From assembly GCF_012843435.1 (NCBI RefSeq), contig NZ_JABAFC010000040.1, positions 1 through 34,753 on the forward strand: a stretch of DNA of 34,753 bases, given 5' to 3'. Below, one piece after another: positions 27,071-34,753 of the stretch (its first letter is position 1; each line of letters opens with the position of its first letter). The position numbers and the translations under genes are program-made. The stretch comes from Psychrobacillus sp. BL-248-WT-3. GTDB lineage: Bacteria > Bacillota > Bacilli > Bacillales_A > Planococcaceae. The notes under the pieces are model-generated. The model had not been told where the DNA came from. It searched no databases and saw only the letters and a program-made list of their open reading frames with translations.

Positions 27071-27454
27071 ATGAATAGTGTTAAAACTTACAACCACAAT
27101 CTCTGGGATCATGGGATTACACAAGGTTATGGCGTCAACAATACCATTTACATTTCAGGGCAATTTTCACACAATCAAGACGGCGTATTCGTTGGAGAGG
27201 AAGATATTGAGGCGCAGGCCCGTCAGACACTTGAAAATCTGGACCTCGTCCTTCAGGAGTTTGGTGTAACAAAATCTAATCTCGCTTATGTGGAGCTCTA
27301 TCTAACGAATCCTCAAGCCCATTTCTCCCCAGTCATAGAAATGTTTAAGGAATATATCGGAGAACATCGTCCAGCCGGCAGTTGTATCGGCGTGACTTAC
27401 TTGGCTTTCCCTGAGCAACTAATTGAGATCAGTGCTATCGCACACACCGATTAA
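27071..27454 (+). CDS. RidA/YjgF-family enamine/imine deaminase
   Basis: 127 aa, full length. Family features: INNTIYISGQ-like segment (VNNTIYISGQFSH), ENLDLVLQEFG, VTKSNLAYVELYLTN, and the active-site region RPAGSCIGV with the carboxylate-binding Arg, then LIEISAIA with the conserved Glu. RidA proteins form trimers and hydrolyse reactive enamines released by PLP enzymes; other subgroups act on different substrates. The ATG follows AAGGAGAG. It is divergent from an HxlR-type regulator, which suggests control by a small-molecule or stress signal rather than housekeeping RidA expression. Confidence 0.92.
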   Translation: MNSVKTYNHNLWDHGITQGYGVNNTIYISGQFSHNQDGVFVGEEDIEAQARQTLENLDLVLQEFGVTKSNLAYVELYLTNPQAHFSPVIEMFKEYIGEHRPAGSCIGVTYLAFPEQLIEISAIAHTD

Positions 27455-27635
27455 GAAAGATTTTCTAGACAATCGCAATCATCTCTTTTCTGGAAAACTA
27501 GATATGTATAATTCTCATGCTAATTAAAGAAAATGAAATAATGCGAATATCAATTTTAACGAAAGAACCTCAACCATTTATCTCCATAATTCACTATGAT
27601 ATACTGTATTTATTTCTTAGAGAAGGAGATATGAG

Positions 27636-28175
27636 ATGTTAAAAACTAAAAATATATACATTCGTCCATTTATAGTTTCAGATGCGAAAGAAATGCTAGA
27701 TTTAGAAATCAGGAATCGTGCATTTTTACAAAACTATTCCGTAGCTCTTCCAGAAAACTACTGGACCATAGAAACGCAAAAAGAATTAATTGAAAAATCG
27801 GCACAAAATTCGACAAAGGATTCCGCATATCAGTTTGGAATTTTTAAAGTAGATGGCGACGTATTAATAGGTTCTATCTCACTATTTCAAGTAGTCCGCG
27901 GACCTCGTCAAAGCGCCCTTTTAGGCTATTCCTTGGATCAAGCGCATAATGGCAAAGGATATACCACTGAAGCTACTGCTCTAGTTATTAAATATGCTTT
28001 TGAGACACTCAACTTACACAGAATAGAAGCCGGAGTCATGCCAAATAATACAGGCTCCATTCGAGTTTTAGAAAAAGTAGGTTTTCACAATGAGGGATTG
28101 GCAAAAAAAAGTGTTGAAATTAACGGACGGTGGGAAGACCATGAAATGTTTGCCATATTAAATCCTAAGCACTAA
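27636..28175 (+). CDS. GNAT N-acetyltransferase, RimJ/RimL type
   Basis: 179 aa. The acetyl-CoA site motif A is visible as DQAHNGKGYTTEA (Q/RxxGxG type), preceded by the beta-strand LLGYSLD and followed by NLHRIEAGVMPNNTGSIRVL and EKVGFHNEGLAKK, the standard end of the RimJ/RimL-like group. It transfers acetyl groups to amines of proteins, peptides or small molecules; the acceptor is unknown. The ATG follows AAGGAG at 7 bases. It appears monocistronic. Confidence 0.92.
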   Translation: MLKTKNIYIRPFIVSDAKEMLDLEIRNRAFLQNYSVALPENYWTIETQKELIEKSAQNSTKDSAYQFGIFKVDGDVLIGSISLFQVVRGPRQSALLGYSLDQAHNGKGYTTEATALVIKYAFETLNLHRIEAGVMPNNTGSIRVLEKVGFHNEGLAKKSVEINGRWEDHEMFAILNPKH

Positions 28176-28268
28176 CTTACCTTATGTGAAGATTATTTTC
28201 CTAAAGGCTATTTCTCTTCTTGAAGCAATGAACCATCCGGAAGCTCGACATTCACCATGAAAAACATT

Positions 28269-28315
28269 AACCCCCGAATTGGTCTACTTTTAAAAGCAGC
28301 CACTATTCGGGGTTT
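28269..28315. terminator. Terminator between convergent acetyltransferase and protease genes
   Basis: AACCCCCGAAT pairs with ATTCGGGGTTT (one bulged C), with a further partly paired interior. T-rich on both sides; it probably ends the leftward protease transcript and possibly the rightward one. Confidence 0.7.
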
Positions 28316-28342
28316 AGTTCAAAATGTATAGCCTTTAATCAT

Positions 28343-29089
28343 TTAAATTCTTTCATGAATAAAAGCATTCTTTACTGTATTATTTTTCCGCAGAGAAAAT
28401 GCTAAGACAGTAATAGCTATAACTAAAATACCAATCACTGTCGTATCCAGAATGACACTGGATTCTCCGTTTCCTAAAAATTGAAGCAGATTATGAAGGC
28501 CATGAAACAAAATTAGAGGGTAAATGTTTTCTGTTTTTATAAATAATTGTGCAAGCACTATTCCTATTAATAAAGAATAAATCAATTGAAGTCCAGTCTG
28601 TCCTAAACTTTGTCCAGATAACAAATTAAGCATGTGGGTAACAGAAAATAATATGCTCGAAGTTAGAATAGCTGGAAGCATACCTAGTGGCAATAATATT
28701 TTAATCATTATTCCTCTGTAAATACTTTCTTCCACAAAACCAACTAGAATAGCAAAGCCAACAAAGAATATAATTGTTTCAATAGGCTGGAAACTAAACC
28801 CTTGAAAGCATAATACAATTAAAATAAGAAATAGAGGGAAGTACGAATACCAGCTTTTTCTTATTACTACGCGTTTAAAACCAAAATAAGTCCATTTTCT
28901 TTTCCATGTAAAATAAATAATTAATACTAGTGCAGTTGGTATGAACGATATTAATATCGGCGCATTGTAACTTAATTGTTTAATCGTCGCAATCGCCCCC
29001 GCTATAAAAACTACTAGTAAAAAACTAATCTCAATCAGTATAATACTTTTAATGGGGTGCTTTTTTGCATAACTTAACTTATTATCCAC
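28343..29089 (-). CDS. CPBP-family intramembrane metalloprotease
   Basis: 248 aa with about seven to eight hydrophobic segments. The three CPBP (Abi) motifs are present: EESIYRG (EExxxR), FSVTHML (FxxxH) and FHGLHNL (HxxxN/H). These form the metal site of a Rce1-like protease in the membrane. The start is GTG 29089 behind AGGAGG at 11 bases. It lies 69 bases downstream of a serine hydrolase gene on the same strand and may be co-transcribed. In Gram-positives such proteins are tied to bacteriocin immunity or peptide processing; the target here is unknown. Confidence 0.9.
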   Translation of the reverse strand: MDNKLSYAKKHPIKSIILIEISFLLVVFIAGAIATIKQLSYNAPILISFIPTALVLIIYFTWKRKWTYFGFKRVVIRKSWYSYFPLFLILIVLCFQGFSFQPIETIIFFVGFAILVGFVEESIYRGIMIKILLPLGMLPAILTSSILFSVTHMLNLLSGQSLGQTGLQLIYSLLIGIVLAQLFIKTENIYPLILFHGLHNLLQFLGNGESSVILDTTVIGILVIAITVLAFSLRKNNTVKNAFIHERI

Positions 29090-29158
29090 TATACATCTTT
29101 CCTCCTAATAACATCTTCTAGCCATCCTGTACAATACTTATTGGTTCAAAAATTATTT

Positions 29159-31060
29159 TTATAGAAGATTAAAGAAATTCCAATTCATTAATACGGCTAC
29201 TAATAATACAATGAGACACATTGTGAAAACTCGTATAAATTTTTGACTTATTTTCAAATTTACTAATTTCCAATTAACTAAATCTAAAATGACAAGAATT
29301 ACTGCTACAAAAAGAAGGAACCAGTTTAAGTAAATGTGTAACTGAAGCGCATCTAAATAAAGCATCGAGGAGCTAACAATAGTACGAATAACAAGAACAA
29401 TATTATTTATGACTAACAAGCTTCCAGTTAAATTTATCAACCAAAATAGTTTTGTTTCTTTTGAGGGCTGCATATTTTGCTTGTGATTTTTTAATGATTT
29501 TATTAGCCAAATGATAGGTGAGAAAATAAAATATAATACACTAATTAGTACTATGCCTAAACTAATTATTAGCCATGGCAGCTTTCGATCCCCTTCTAAA
29601 GGTAAATAATCAGCAACCTGACCATTGGTGAGCCGTTTTACTCCGAATTCGTCCACCTCAAAATAAGCTTTTGAAAGAATATATCCCACAATCGGATTCT
29701 CACTAGATGTAAGGGTATATAAATAAGGATCGATTTGAGTGTAGGTACCTTCCATTCCATAAAGGCTTATATTTATTTTATCTTTTGATACCGCTTCGAC
29801 TTTTAAGGGTGGTAGAAAACCAAGAAACTCCGTGTATGTGCTACGTGATTGGCGAGCTGCAACATACAATCCAGCAATTTCATCAGAGCTTGGCATCTCA
29901 ATTGTTGGTGTTTGAGTCATGTCATCGGGTTTACCAAAAAGTAAATCTATGACTCCTGATGTCACATTCATTTCAGCTGAGGCATTTGTTAAAACAACTA
30001 CTCCAAAATGTTCATCCGGTGCAATTACCATATTTGAACTAAAGGCAGCTGTATTTCCTCCATGGCCTACCCCTCTCACTTTACCATCATATTCCCAAAA
30101 GCCATGTGCGTTAGAGAGCAGATTACTATGTGGAGAATAGCTTTGTGTTAGCATTTTGTCGAGAGTGCCTTCAGTTGAAAAAAGTGGATTGCTAGTAGAA
30201 TTCGTTGGCATTAGCGCGACAGCAAATCTCGCTAAGTCTTCAGCTGTTCCATTTACAGAACCAGCCGGGTAGAGTGGAACATATGACCAACTTCCTTCTG
30301 TAAACTCCTTATTTTCTTTTGGTATATAACCTTTCGCTTTGTGTTCAAGTTCTGTGTAATTCGCTAAAGTAGGATCGCCTGATGTGCTGTGCATGGATAG
30401 TGGTAGAAAAATATGCTCCATCTCGTAATCTAAAAAAGTTTGCTCTGCAATTCGTTCAATGACGTAACCCGCTAGAGCAGTCGCATAATTTGAATATGCC
30501 ATTGTACTACCTGGTTCATAGATCTGCTTCGGTTGCCTACTGATTAAAACTTCTTCTAAAGAATCTACACTTTCTGGGGTAGACATGATTAAATCAAAGT
30601 AATAATCCTCAAAACCCGCTGTATGACTCATAATTTGATTCATTGTAATAGGCTTTTCATATGTTAACTTGGAGACAAAATCTTTAGGAAGGTATGTTGT
30701 AATATCTTCATTTAAATCTAATTTTCCTTGTTCGACTAGTTGCATTGCAGCTGTCCATACAAACAATTTACTAATAGAACCATATTCAAAAACCGTTTTT
30801 TGTGGATTTACTAATATCTCTTTTTCAATATTTGCGTAACCATATCCTTTAGAAAACACAATTTCTCCATCTTTTACGACTACAATTGAAGCACCCGGTG
30901 TTGATTGACCAATGTGATTTAAGACAAACCCATCGATTTCCTCCTTTAACTTATTTAATGGAATACCTGATGGCGTACTTCCATTTTCCGCACTGTAAAC
31001 AGGACTGAAAGAAAGACAAGTACTAACTAAAATGAGTACTACAAGAATTCGTTTAATCAT
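29159..31060 (-). CDS. Membrane-anchored serine hydrolase (class C beta-lactamase/PBP fold)
   Basis: 633 aa. An Sec signal peptide (residues 1-23, cleaved near VYSA) is followed by a class C beta-lactamase-like catalytic domain (about 30-375) with SISK (Ser95, Lys98), YSN (189-191) and GHGGN (near 335), which are the three active-site motifs. A beta-rich linker domain (about 385-490) precedes four C-terminal membrane helices (about 492-512, 540-560, 572-592, 608-630). The catalytic domain should lie outside the membrane. Relatives include D-aminopeptidases, esterases and cell-wall enzymes, so resistance should not be assumed. The ATG follows AAGGAGCC. Confidence 0.92.
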   Translation of the reverse strand: MIKRILVVLILVSTCLSFSPVYSAENGSTPSGIPLNKLKEEIDGFVLNHIGQSTPGASIVVVKDGEIVFSKGYGYANIEKEILVNPQKTVFEYGSISKLFVWTAAMQLVEQGKLDLNEDITTYLPKDFVSKLTYEKPITMNQIMSHTAGFEDYYFDLIMSTPESVDSLEEVLISRQPKQIYEPGSTMAYSNYATALAGYVIERIAEQTFLDYEMEHIFLPLSMHSTSGDPTLANYTELEHKAKGYIPKENKEFTEGSWSYVPLYPAGSVNGTAEDLARFAVALMPTNSTSNPLFSTEGTLDKMLTQSYSPHSNLLSNAHGFWEYDGKVRGVGHGGNTAAFSSNMVIAPDEHFGVVVLTNASAEMNVTSGVIDLLFGKPDDMTQTPTIEMPSSDEIAGLYVAARQSRSTYTEFLGFLPPLKVEAVSKDKINISLYGMEGTYTQIDPYLYTLTSSENPIVGYILSKAYFEVDEFGVKRLTNGQVADYLPLEGDRKLPWLIISLGIVLISVLYFIFSPIIWLIKSLKNHKQNMQPSKETKLFWLINLTGSLLVINNIVLVIRTIVSSSMLYLDALQLHIYLNWFLLFVAVILVILDLVNWKLVNLKISQKFIRVFTMCLIVLLVAVLMNWNFFNLL

Positions 31061-31140
31061 CTTTTTGGCTCCTTTTTATGAATTGTAATTGAGAAAATAT
31101 AAGTGAATATTAGATTATTAACTAGCATGCTTTTAGCAAA

Positions 31141-31287
31141 GGCTAGTTCAGTACGGCAAGGCTTTGCTCCATCTGTGCAAGGTTCTAGCTCGTTTCCGCC
31201 AGGTTTAATCCCATCTCCGCAAGGTTCTAGCTCGTTTCTGCAAGGTTCTGCTCCATCTCCGCAAGGTTATCTCGCTTTTCTGAAAAA
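31141..31287. repeat. 21-bp tandem repeat with 42-bp higher-order unit
   Basis: Seven consecutive 21-bp units, most ending in GCAAGG: 31141, 31162, 31183, 31204, 31225, 31246 and 31267. Two types alternate. Type A resembles TTCTGCTCCATCTCCGCAAGG (31162, 31204, 31246) and type B TTCTAGCTCGTTTCTGCAAGG (31183, 31225). The first and last units are degenerate. The unit length of two helical turns and alternation are clear. The open frame through it (heptapeptides like QGSSSFL/QGSAPSP) lacks a ribosome site. 31288-31693 shows no gene. Confidence 0.9.
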
Positions 31288-31693
31288 ACTACCTTTTATC
31301 CGAAGTCCTCTACACTAACTCAAGCTAAAATTAATCCCCAAATGGTTGATGACCCTATTTATCACGTACATAGCAAAGTTCCAATTAACTAGAACTGACT
31401 TGGACGATTTTGGGATGATTACACCCCCTTCCTCCTCCCTACTGTATGATTTATACTAAACTTCAGAAATATCTTTTGTCTTACTTATTTCTTACAAAAA
31501 CCTTAAGAGTTAAGTTACTCGATAAAACTACTATTGAGGACAAAATTCAATCTAGAAGATTGAGGAAATAATTTATTTGGTGGAAGAAAATAAATTACAT
31601 TATTTAATATTTCCTTAAGAGTTTGCCTTACATTTTCTTAAAGAGTTTAATGTATAGTGGGTAAGAAGTAATTGAGTGAAGGGATAAACCATA

Positions 31694-32060
31694 ATGAAAA
31701 AGTATTTAAATATATTTTATTGGGGCATATTATTTTTCTACCTATTTTTGTTAATTGACATCGTGTTTTTAGGGAGAGATAGCTTTAGAAGTGTTAATTT
31801 CATTCCATTGCATTCTATAAAAAATTATATTATGGAGATATGAATATTTGGGGAAACGTAATTTCTCTGCAATTTTATAAATAATGACTCCAAGGGATCC
31901 ACCAATAAAATTTAAAATATTATCGTCAATGTCCGTTGCTCCTAATGCAAAAATATATTGAACAACTTCAATAAATAGGCTCAATAAAAAGATAGAGCAT
32001 AAAACCTTAGCTATGGATTTAGTACGATATTTACAATCACTATGATAATTGTTAAAACGA
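31694..32060. pseudogene. vanZ-family gene broken by an internal inversion
   Basis: On the plus strand, ATG 31694 behind AAGGGA opens MKKYLNIFYWGILFFYLFLL, then IVFLGRDSFRSVNFIPLHSI, a typical VanZ N-terminus, and stops at TGA 31841-31843. The C-terminal half is on the minus strand just beyond (about 32055 down to 31850): YRTKSIAKVLCSIFLL, FIEVVQYIFALGATDIDDNI, LNFIGGSLGVIIYKI. This is the VanZ core. The two halves face each other, so the distal part has been inverted, and about 25 middle residues are missing. A plus-strand terminator remains at 32169. A functional product is not expected. Confidence 0.8.
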
Positions 32061-32168
32061 ATATAGGCAGACCAACAATTACGGATAATATAGAAATAAA
32101 GTTTTTAATTTTACTATCCTCTTTTAATAATCAGATTTTCCATTTTTTACATTAAAAGCATTTCTCTT

Positions 32169-32201
32169 AAACAGTCCTGTTAGCATTCAGCAGGACTGTT
32201 T
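32169..32201 (+). terminator. Terminator, probably of the former vanZ gene
   Basis: Perfect 11-bp stem AAACAGTCCTG / CAGGACTGTTT followed by T. It is oriented rightward but no intact rightward gene precedes it, which fits the broken vanZ gene upstream. Confidence 0.85.
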
Positions 32202-32342
32202 TTGCTATGCGACTATTATATATATGTAGAAATAGACCTAAATTGTTCAAATATGATTATAAAAAAGAGTTAATATATAGATTTTAGTTAATCATATAGG
32301 TTATATTAGTTCAAGTGGATAAATAAGGAGCTATGAAATACG

Positions 32343-33239
32343 ATGACTAAACAATCACAAAAAACGTTATGGGCTCAAGTAGTTAAAACAGGAATCATTA
32401 AGTCTAATCTTATTCCAATGATTGCTGGTTTAATGCTTGCTTTATATACTTATCAGTACAGCTTTGTAGATAATATTTGGAATGTAGTTTTTGCATTTTT
32501 AGGAACAGCAGCCGTTATTGCTGCCGCTGGTTCGTTTAATAACATTTATGATCGTGATATCGATGCCATTATGGCTCGTACAAAGGTACGTCCAACCGTA
32601 ACAGGCGCTATATCGATTAAGAAAGTTTTAATAGTCGCGATTTTATTATTAGTAATTGGATTATTTTTATTATATTTGGCGTCTCCATTAGCCAGCCTAC
32701 TTGGATTTTTGGGAGTATTTTTTTATGTAGTTCCTTATACCATGTGGACAAAGCGCCATACAATTTGGAACACAGAAGTAGGAAGCATCTCAGGTGCGAT
32801 GCCCCCTTTAATCGGTTGGGCAGCTGTCGCTCCTGATATTTGGCACCCAGCGTGTTGGGCATTATTTTTAATCATGGTAATATGGCAAATGCCTCACTTT
32901 TACGCGATCGCCATTCGAAAAAAGGATGATTATGCTGCTGCAAAAATTCCAATGCTTCCCGTTGTTAAAGCAGGAAGACGCACATATATCCAAACAAATT
33001 TCTATTTAATTCTATTAGTGCTATCTAGCTTTTTGTTTTTACCGCTTAGCTTAGGTCTCACATTAGTTTCACTCGTTTTAGGTCTATTTTGGTTGGGATT
33101 AAGCTTATTCGGAACACGCAAAATGGATATGAAAGACTGGGCAAATAAAATGTTTAAATTCTCATTAATCCATATGATTGTGATTTACTTTACGGTGATT
33201 ATATATGCTAGTATGGGTTTGCTCTTAGACGCTTTATAA
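32343..33239 (+). CDS. ctaB: Protohaem IX farnesyltransferase (haem O synthase)
   Basis: 298 aa with about nine membrane helices. UbiA-superfamily diphosphate-binding motifs: NNIYDRDID (NxxxDxxxD) followed by ARTKVRPT, and KKDDYAAAKIPMLPV in the second loop. SISGAMPPLIGWAA is typical of CyoE/CtaB. It converts haem B to haem O for the terminal oxidase. The ATG at 32343 lies about 12 bases after AGGAG, a slightly long spacing. No cta operon partners are adjacent, which suggests it is the stand-alone second copy seen in many bacilli. Followed by a strong terminator. Confidence 0.95.
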   Translation: MTKQSQKTLWAQVVKTGIIKSNLIPMIAGLMLALYTYQYSFVDNIWNVVFAFLGTAAVIAAAGSFNNIYDRDIDAIMARTKVRPTVTGAISIKKVLIVAILLLVIGLFLLYLASPLASLLGFLGVFFYVVPYTMWTKRHTIWNTEVGSISGAMPPLIGWAAVAPDIWHPACWALFLIMVIWQMPHFYAIAIRKKDDYAAAKIPMLPVVKAGRRTYIQTNFYLILLVLSSFLFLPLSLGLTLVSLVLGLFWLGLSLFGTRKMDMKDWANKMFKFSLIHMIVIYFTVIIYASMGLLLDAL

Positions 33240-33289
33240 TGATGAGTTGTTTATCTTGCAGCGAAACAATTTTATTTTCCTATTAGATA

Positions 33290-33336
33290 AAAATGAAAGG
33301 CTATTCCTAGCTCATGCTAGAATAGCCTTTCATTTT
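33290..33336. terminator. Bidirectional terminator between ctaB and the thioredoxin-like gene
   Basis: A stem of about 21 bp (AAAATGAAAGGCTATTC... with one bulged C and the loop TCAT). It serves the rightward ctaB and overlaps the last codons of the leftward thioredoxin-like gene, which ends at 33317. Confidence 0.9.
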
Positions 33337-33673
33337 TATATCCTTCATAAATTTTTTGTAATTTCTCTTCGAAAAGACTCATATGGACCATGCGTGCTTC
33401 CCGCAAATATTCTTTTCCCTCAATGAACAGAAGCATAGCAGGGACTGAAAAAACAATAAACCTTTCTGCAACCTCTTCTACTTCAGCCGAATCAACGTGT
33501 GCGAGCTGTATATCTGGAAACTTTTCCATAAGCACCCTCACTTGTGGAAAAAGAGCTTGACAAACCGTGCAATTTATATGGGAGACATAAATAAAGCTTA
33601 ATGGATTGCTGGAAATAAAACGATCAACTTCTTCGATTGTGTGCAACTCTTCAAAAATTCTAATGTTAATCAC
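33317..33673 (-). CDS. Thioredoxin-like protein
   Basis: 118 aa with a thioredoxin fold: active-site NCTVCQ (Cys35, Cys38; canonical WCGPC is not present), then FPDIQLAHVDSAEVEEVAER and the cis-proline segment FSVPAMLLF. It is likely a cytoplasmic disulphide reductase or bacillithiol-linked protein of the YtpP kind. The start is GTG 33673 with only AAAGAAAAGA upstream, a weak site. The gene's end is embedded in the bidirectional terminator. Function is not established beyond fold. Confidence 0.88.
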   Translation of the reverse strand: MINIRIFEELHTIEEVDRFISSNPLSFIYVSHINCTVCQALFPQVRVLMEKFPDIQLAHVDSAEVEEVAERFIVFSVPAMLLFIEGKEYLREARMVHMSLFEEKLQKIYEGYKNERLF

Positions 33674-33955
33674 TCTTTTCTTTAGTAATAAGCTTTGATT
33701 GATAGCAACTATATAAAATCTTCACGTAGGTTTCCAGTATATGAAACTTTACTGTTAACGTCTATCATTGCACACAATACTCTATGATGATACAACCATC
33801 GGGGAGTATATATTTTCTAACACCCTATTATTTTTTCTTACTTTTAATTATTTTAATAGGAGGATTCGGAAATCCACTCTTGAAAGTTTACTAAAGAGGG
33901 GGGTTACTCTTTCCAATGAGACTACGTTTTCGAACTCAAACCATCTTAGTTACTA

Positions 33956-34243
33956 CTAATTTACATGAATTACTTGTATTCCTTTAAGGTGAGCGCAGTC
34001 ATTAATCTCTTTGATTAAGTTGTTTCTATAAACTGATATTGCTCCGTGTATTTCTCTTTCACCATCTTCATCTATATATTCCGGAAATAAAATAAAATTC
34101 GTTTGATCCATTTTTTTTATTACATATTCATTTCCTTCAAATTCTCCACATCTGATATGATATGAAGTTATAAAAGACATTATATCTTCATATAATTCCT
34201 GTGTATTAATTTCTGCCTGCAAAAACCCTTTTAAAACGTTCAT
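33956..34243 (-). CDS. Putative immunity protein of the right-hand LXG toxin
   Basis: 95 aa, acidic, soluble, no recognised family. Segments such as EVLKGFLQAEI-like helix (MNVLKGFLQAEINTQELYED), FILFPEYIDEDGEREIHGAI and a C-terminal helix suggest a small alpha/beta domain. The ATG follows AAGGGAGAG at 6 bases. It starts 15 bases after the stop of the toxin gene and is on the same strand, the standard toxin-immunity arrangement. This position is the main reason for the call. Confidence 0.75.
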   Translation of the reverse strand: MNVLKGFLQAEINTQELYEDIMSFITSYHIRCGEFEGNEYVIKKMDQTNFILFPEYIDEDGEREIHGAISVYRNNLIKEINDCAHLKGIQVIHVN

Positions 34244-34258
34244 AATAATCTCTCCCTT

Positions 34259-34753
34259 CTATTTTATTGGATAAGCTGATAACATGCCTCCATCTTCTGA
34301 TAATACAACTTTAATTAAGTTTTCTCCCTTTGTTCCTATAGTTTTTCTAGAGTCTATTATTACTGAATAACTCTGTTTTCCCAATTTAGTCAAACCATTA
34401 TCTGTTATTGACTGAACTGTACCATTTTTCATTGAATCCTTCAATATTTGCTCGGCAGCACCTTTAGAATCACCTAAAAACTTTGCTCCATTACCTTTAG
34501 TTGTTGATAAATGCTTTGGTTTGACATATGCATCATCAATATTAAATTTATCAACTACCTTTTTGCCTTGTTTAGAAATATCATCAGCTACACTGGCTCC
34601 CGTAGCCTTAGTTTCAATCCCTACATTCTCCACGGATTTATTAGCATCCTTTGCCGTATCCTTAGCTTTCTCCGCTTTCTTTTGAGCATCAATGACATGC
34701 TCTAAAAAGTCCTTCCCTTCCTCTATCCCTTCAGCGGCTTTTTTTAATTTCCC
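34259..34753 (-). CDS. LXG-type polymorphic toxin, C-terminal part (runs off the window)
   Basis: At least 164 codons, open to the right-hand edge, so the N-terminus is missing. The visible part begins in a charged Lys/Glu/Ala-rich linker (AEKAKDTAKDANKSVENV). It ends in a compact tip: KPKHLSTTKGNGAKFLGD, LTKLGKQSYSVIIDSRKTIG and ENLIKVVLSEDGGMLSAYPI. The ending pattern (IGTKGE, then KVV, then AYPIK) resembles BECR-fold RNase tips such as EndoU/colicin-like toxins, but I cannot name the family. LXG identity is inferred from linker type and the ywqJ locus in this window. Confidence 0.75.
   Translation of the reverse strand, partial: GKLKKAAEGIEEGKDFLEHVIDAQKKAEKAKDTAKDANKSVENVGIETKATGASVADDISKQGKKVVDKFNIDDAYVKPKHLSTTKGNGAKFLGDSKGAAEQILKDSMKNGTVQSITDNGLTKLGKQSYSVIIDSRKTIGTKGENLIKVVLSEDGGMLSAYPIK

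Noticed and set aside
31141-31287. CRISPR array
   Set aside because: Units are contiguous 21-mers without unique spacers, and no cas genes are near.
31103-31318. Plus-strand frame with heptapeptide repeats (QGSSSFL/QGSAPSP)
   Set aside because: GTG start without a ribosome site; the peptide repeat is simply the 21-bp DNA repeat translated.
32025-32140. Short hydrophobic minus-strand frame (SVIVGLPIFVLTIIIVIV)
   Set aside because: No start codon; a TGA lies just upstream, and AT-rich DNA gives such frames by chance. It overlaps the vanZ remnant.

Overview
The window looks like chromosomal DNA from a low-GC Gram-positive of the Bacillales (Bacillaceae or Planococcaceae). Supporting signs are strong AGGAGG-type ribosome binding sites, frequent TTG and GTG starts, LXG-type toxins of the Firmicutes type VII secretion route, a ywqJ-ywqK-ywqL gene set ordered as in Bacillus subtilis, a pbuG-type permease behind a purine riboswitch, and a CtaB haem synthase. 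I saw no rRNA, tRNA, CRISPR array, intact insertion sequence or prophage module.

Region 1 (290-9.8 kb, all leftward) is a polymorphic-toxin island. At its downstream end a 703-residue LXG toxin with a YwqJ-type deaminase tip overlaps a YwqK-like antitoxin gene, which in turn overlaps an endonuclease V gene (YwqL). Upstream, 4.1-9.4 kb holds ten small genes or gene remnants. They resemble Imm3, Imm70, two CdiI-type immunity families and a pentapeptide-repeat protein, plus unrecognised small acidic proteins and a P-loop kinase. Two are broken by in-frame TAG codons and one by a homopolymer frameshift. At 9.5-9.8 kb lies what reads like the decayed tip of another toxin. I read this as an orphan-immunity array with decay in progress.

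Region 2 (9.9-18.4 kb) is mixed. It holds a DUF4352-like lipoprotein, a divergent Lrp regulator and isochorismatase-fold hydrolase, a lipoprotein nuclease with a calcium-binding-like tail, an SF0329-family protein, the riboswitch-controlled purine permease, and a two-gene FtsX-type ABC exporter resembling HrtBA.

Region 3 (18.4-25.4 kb) is a six-gene leftward sugar operon: binding protein, two permeases, LacI regulator, ROK kinase and GH1 glycosidase. The GH1 enzyme carries the Ser/Lys/Tyr triad of 6-phospho-beta-glycosidases. This suggests a pathway in which ABC-imported glycoside is phosphorylated inside the cell by the ROK kinase and then cleaved. The promoter is flanked and overlapped by three operators sharing the core GAAANCGNTTTC; one of them is a perfect cre match.

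Region 4 (25.6-33.7 kb) contains a membrane-anchored GRDP-like protein with a cysteine-rich tail, a divergent HxlR/RidA pair around a palindrome, a GNAT acetyltransferase, a CPBP protease, a membrane-anchored serine hydrolase, a 21-bp tandem repeat, a vanZ gene split by an inversion, ctaB, and a thioredoxin-like protein.

Region 5 (33.9 kb to the end) is a second toxin locus: the 3' part of an LXG-type toxin gene that runs off the window, followed by its probable immunity gene.
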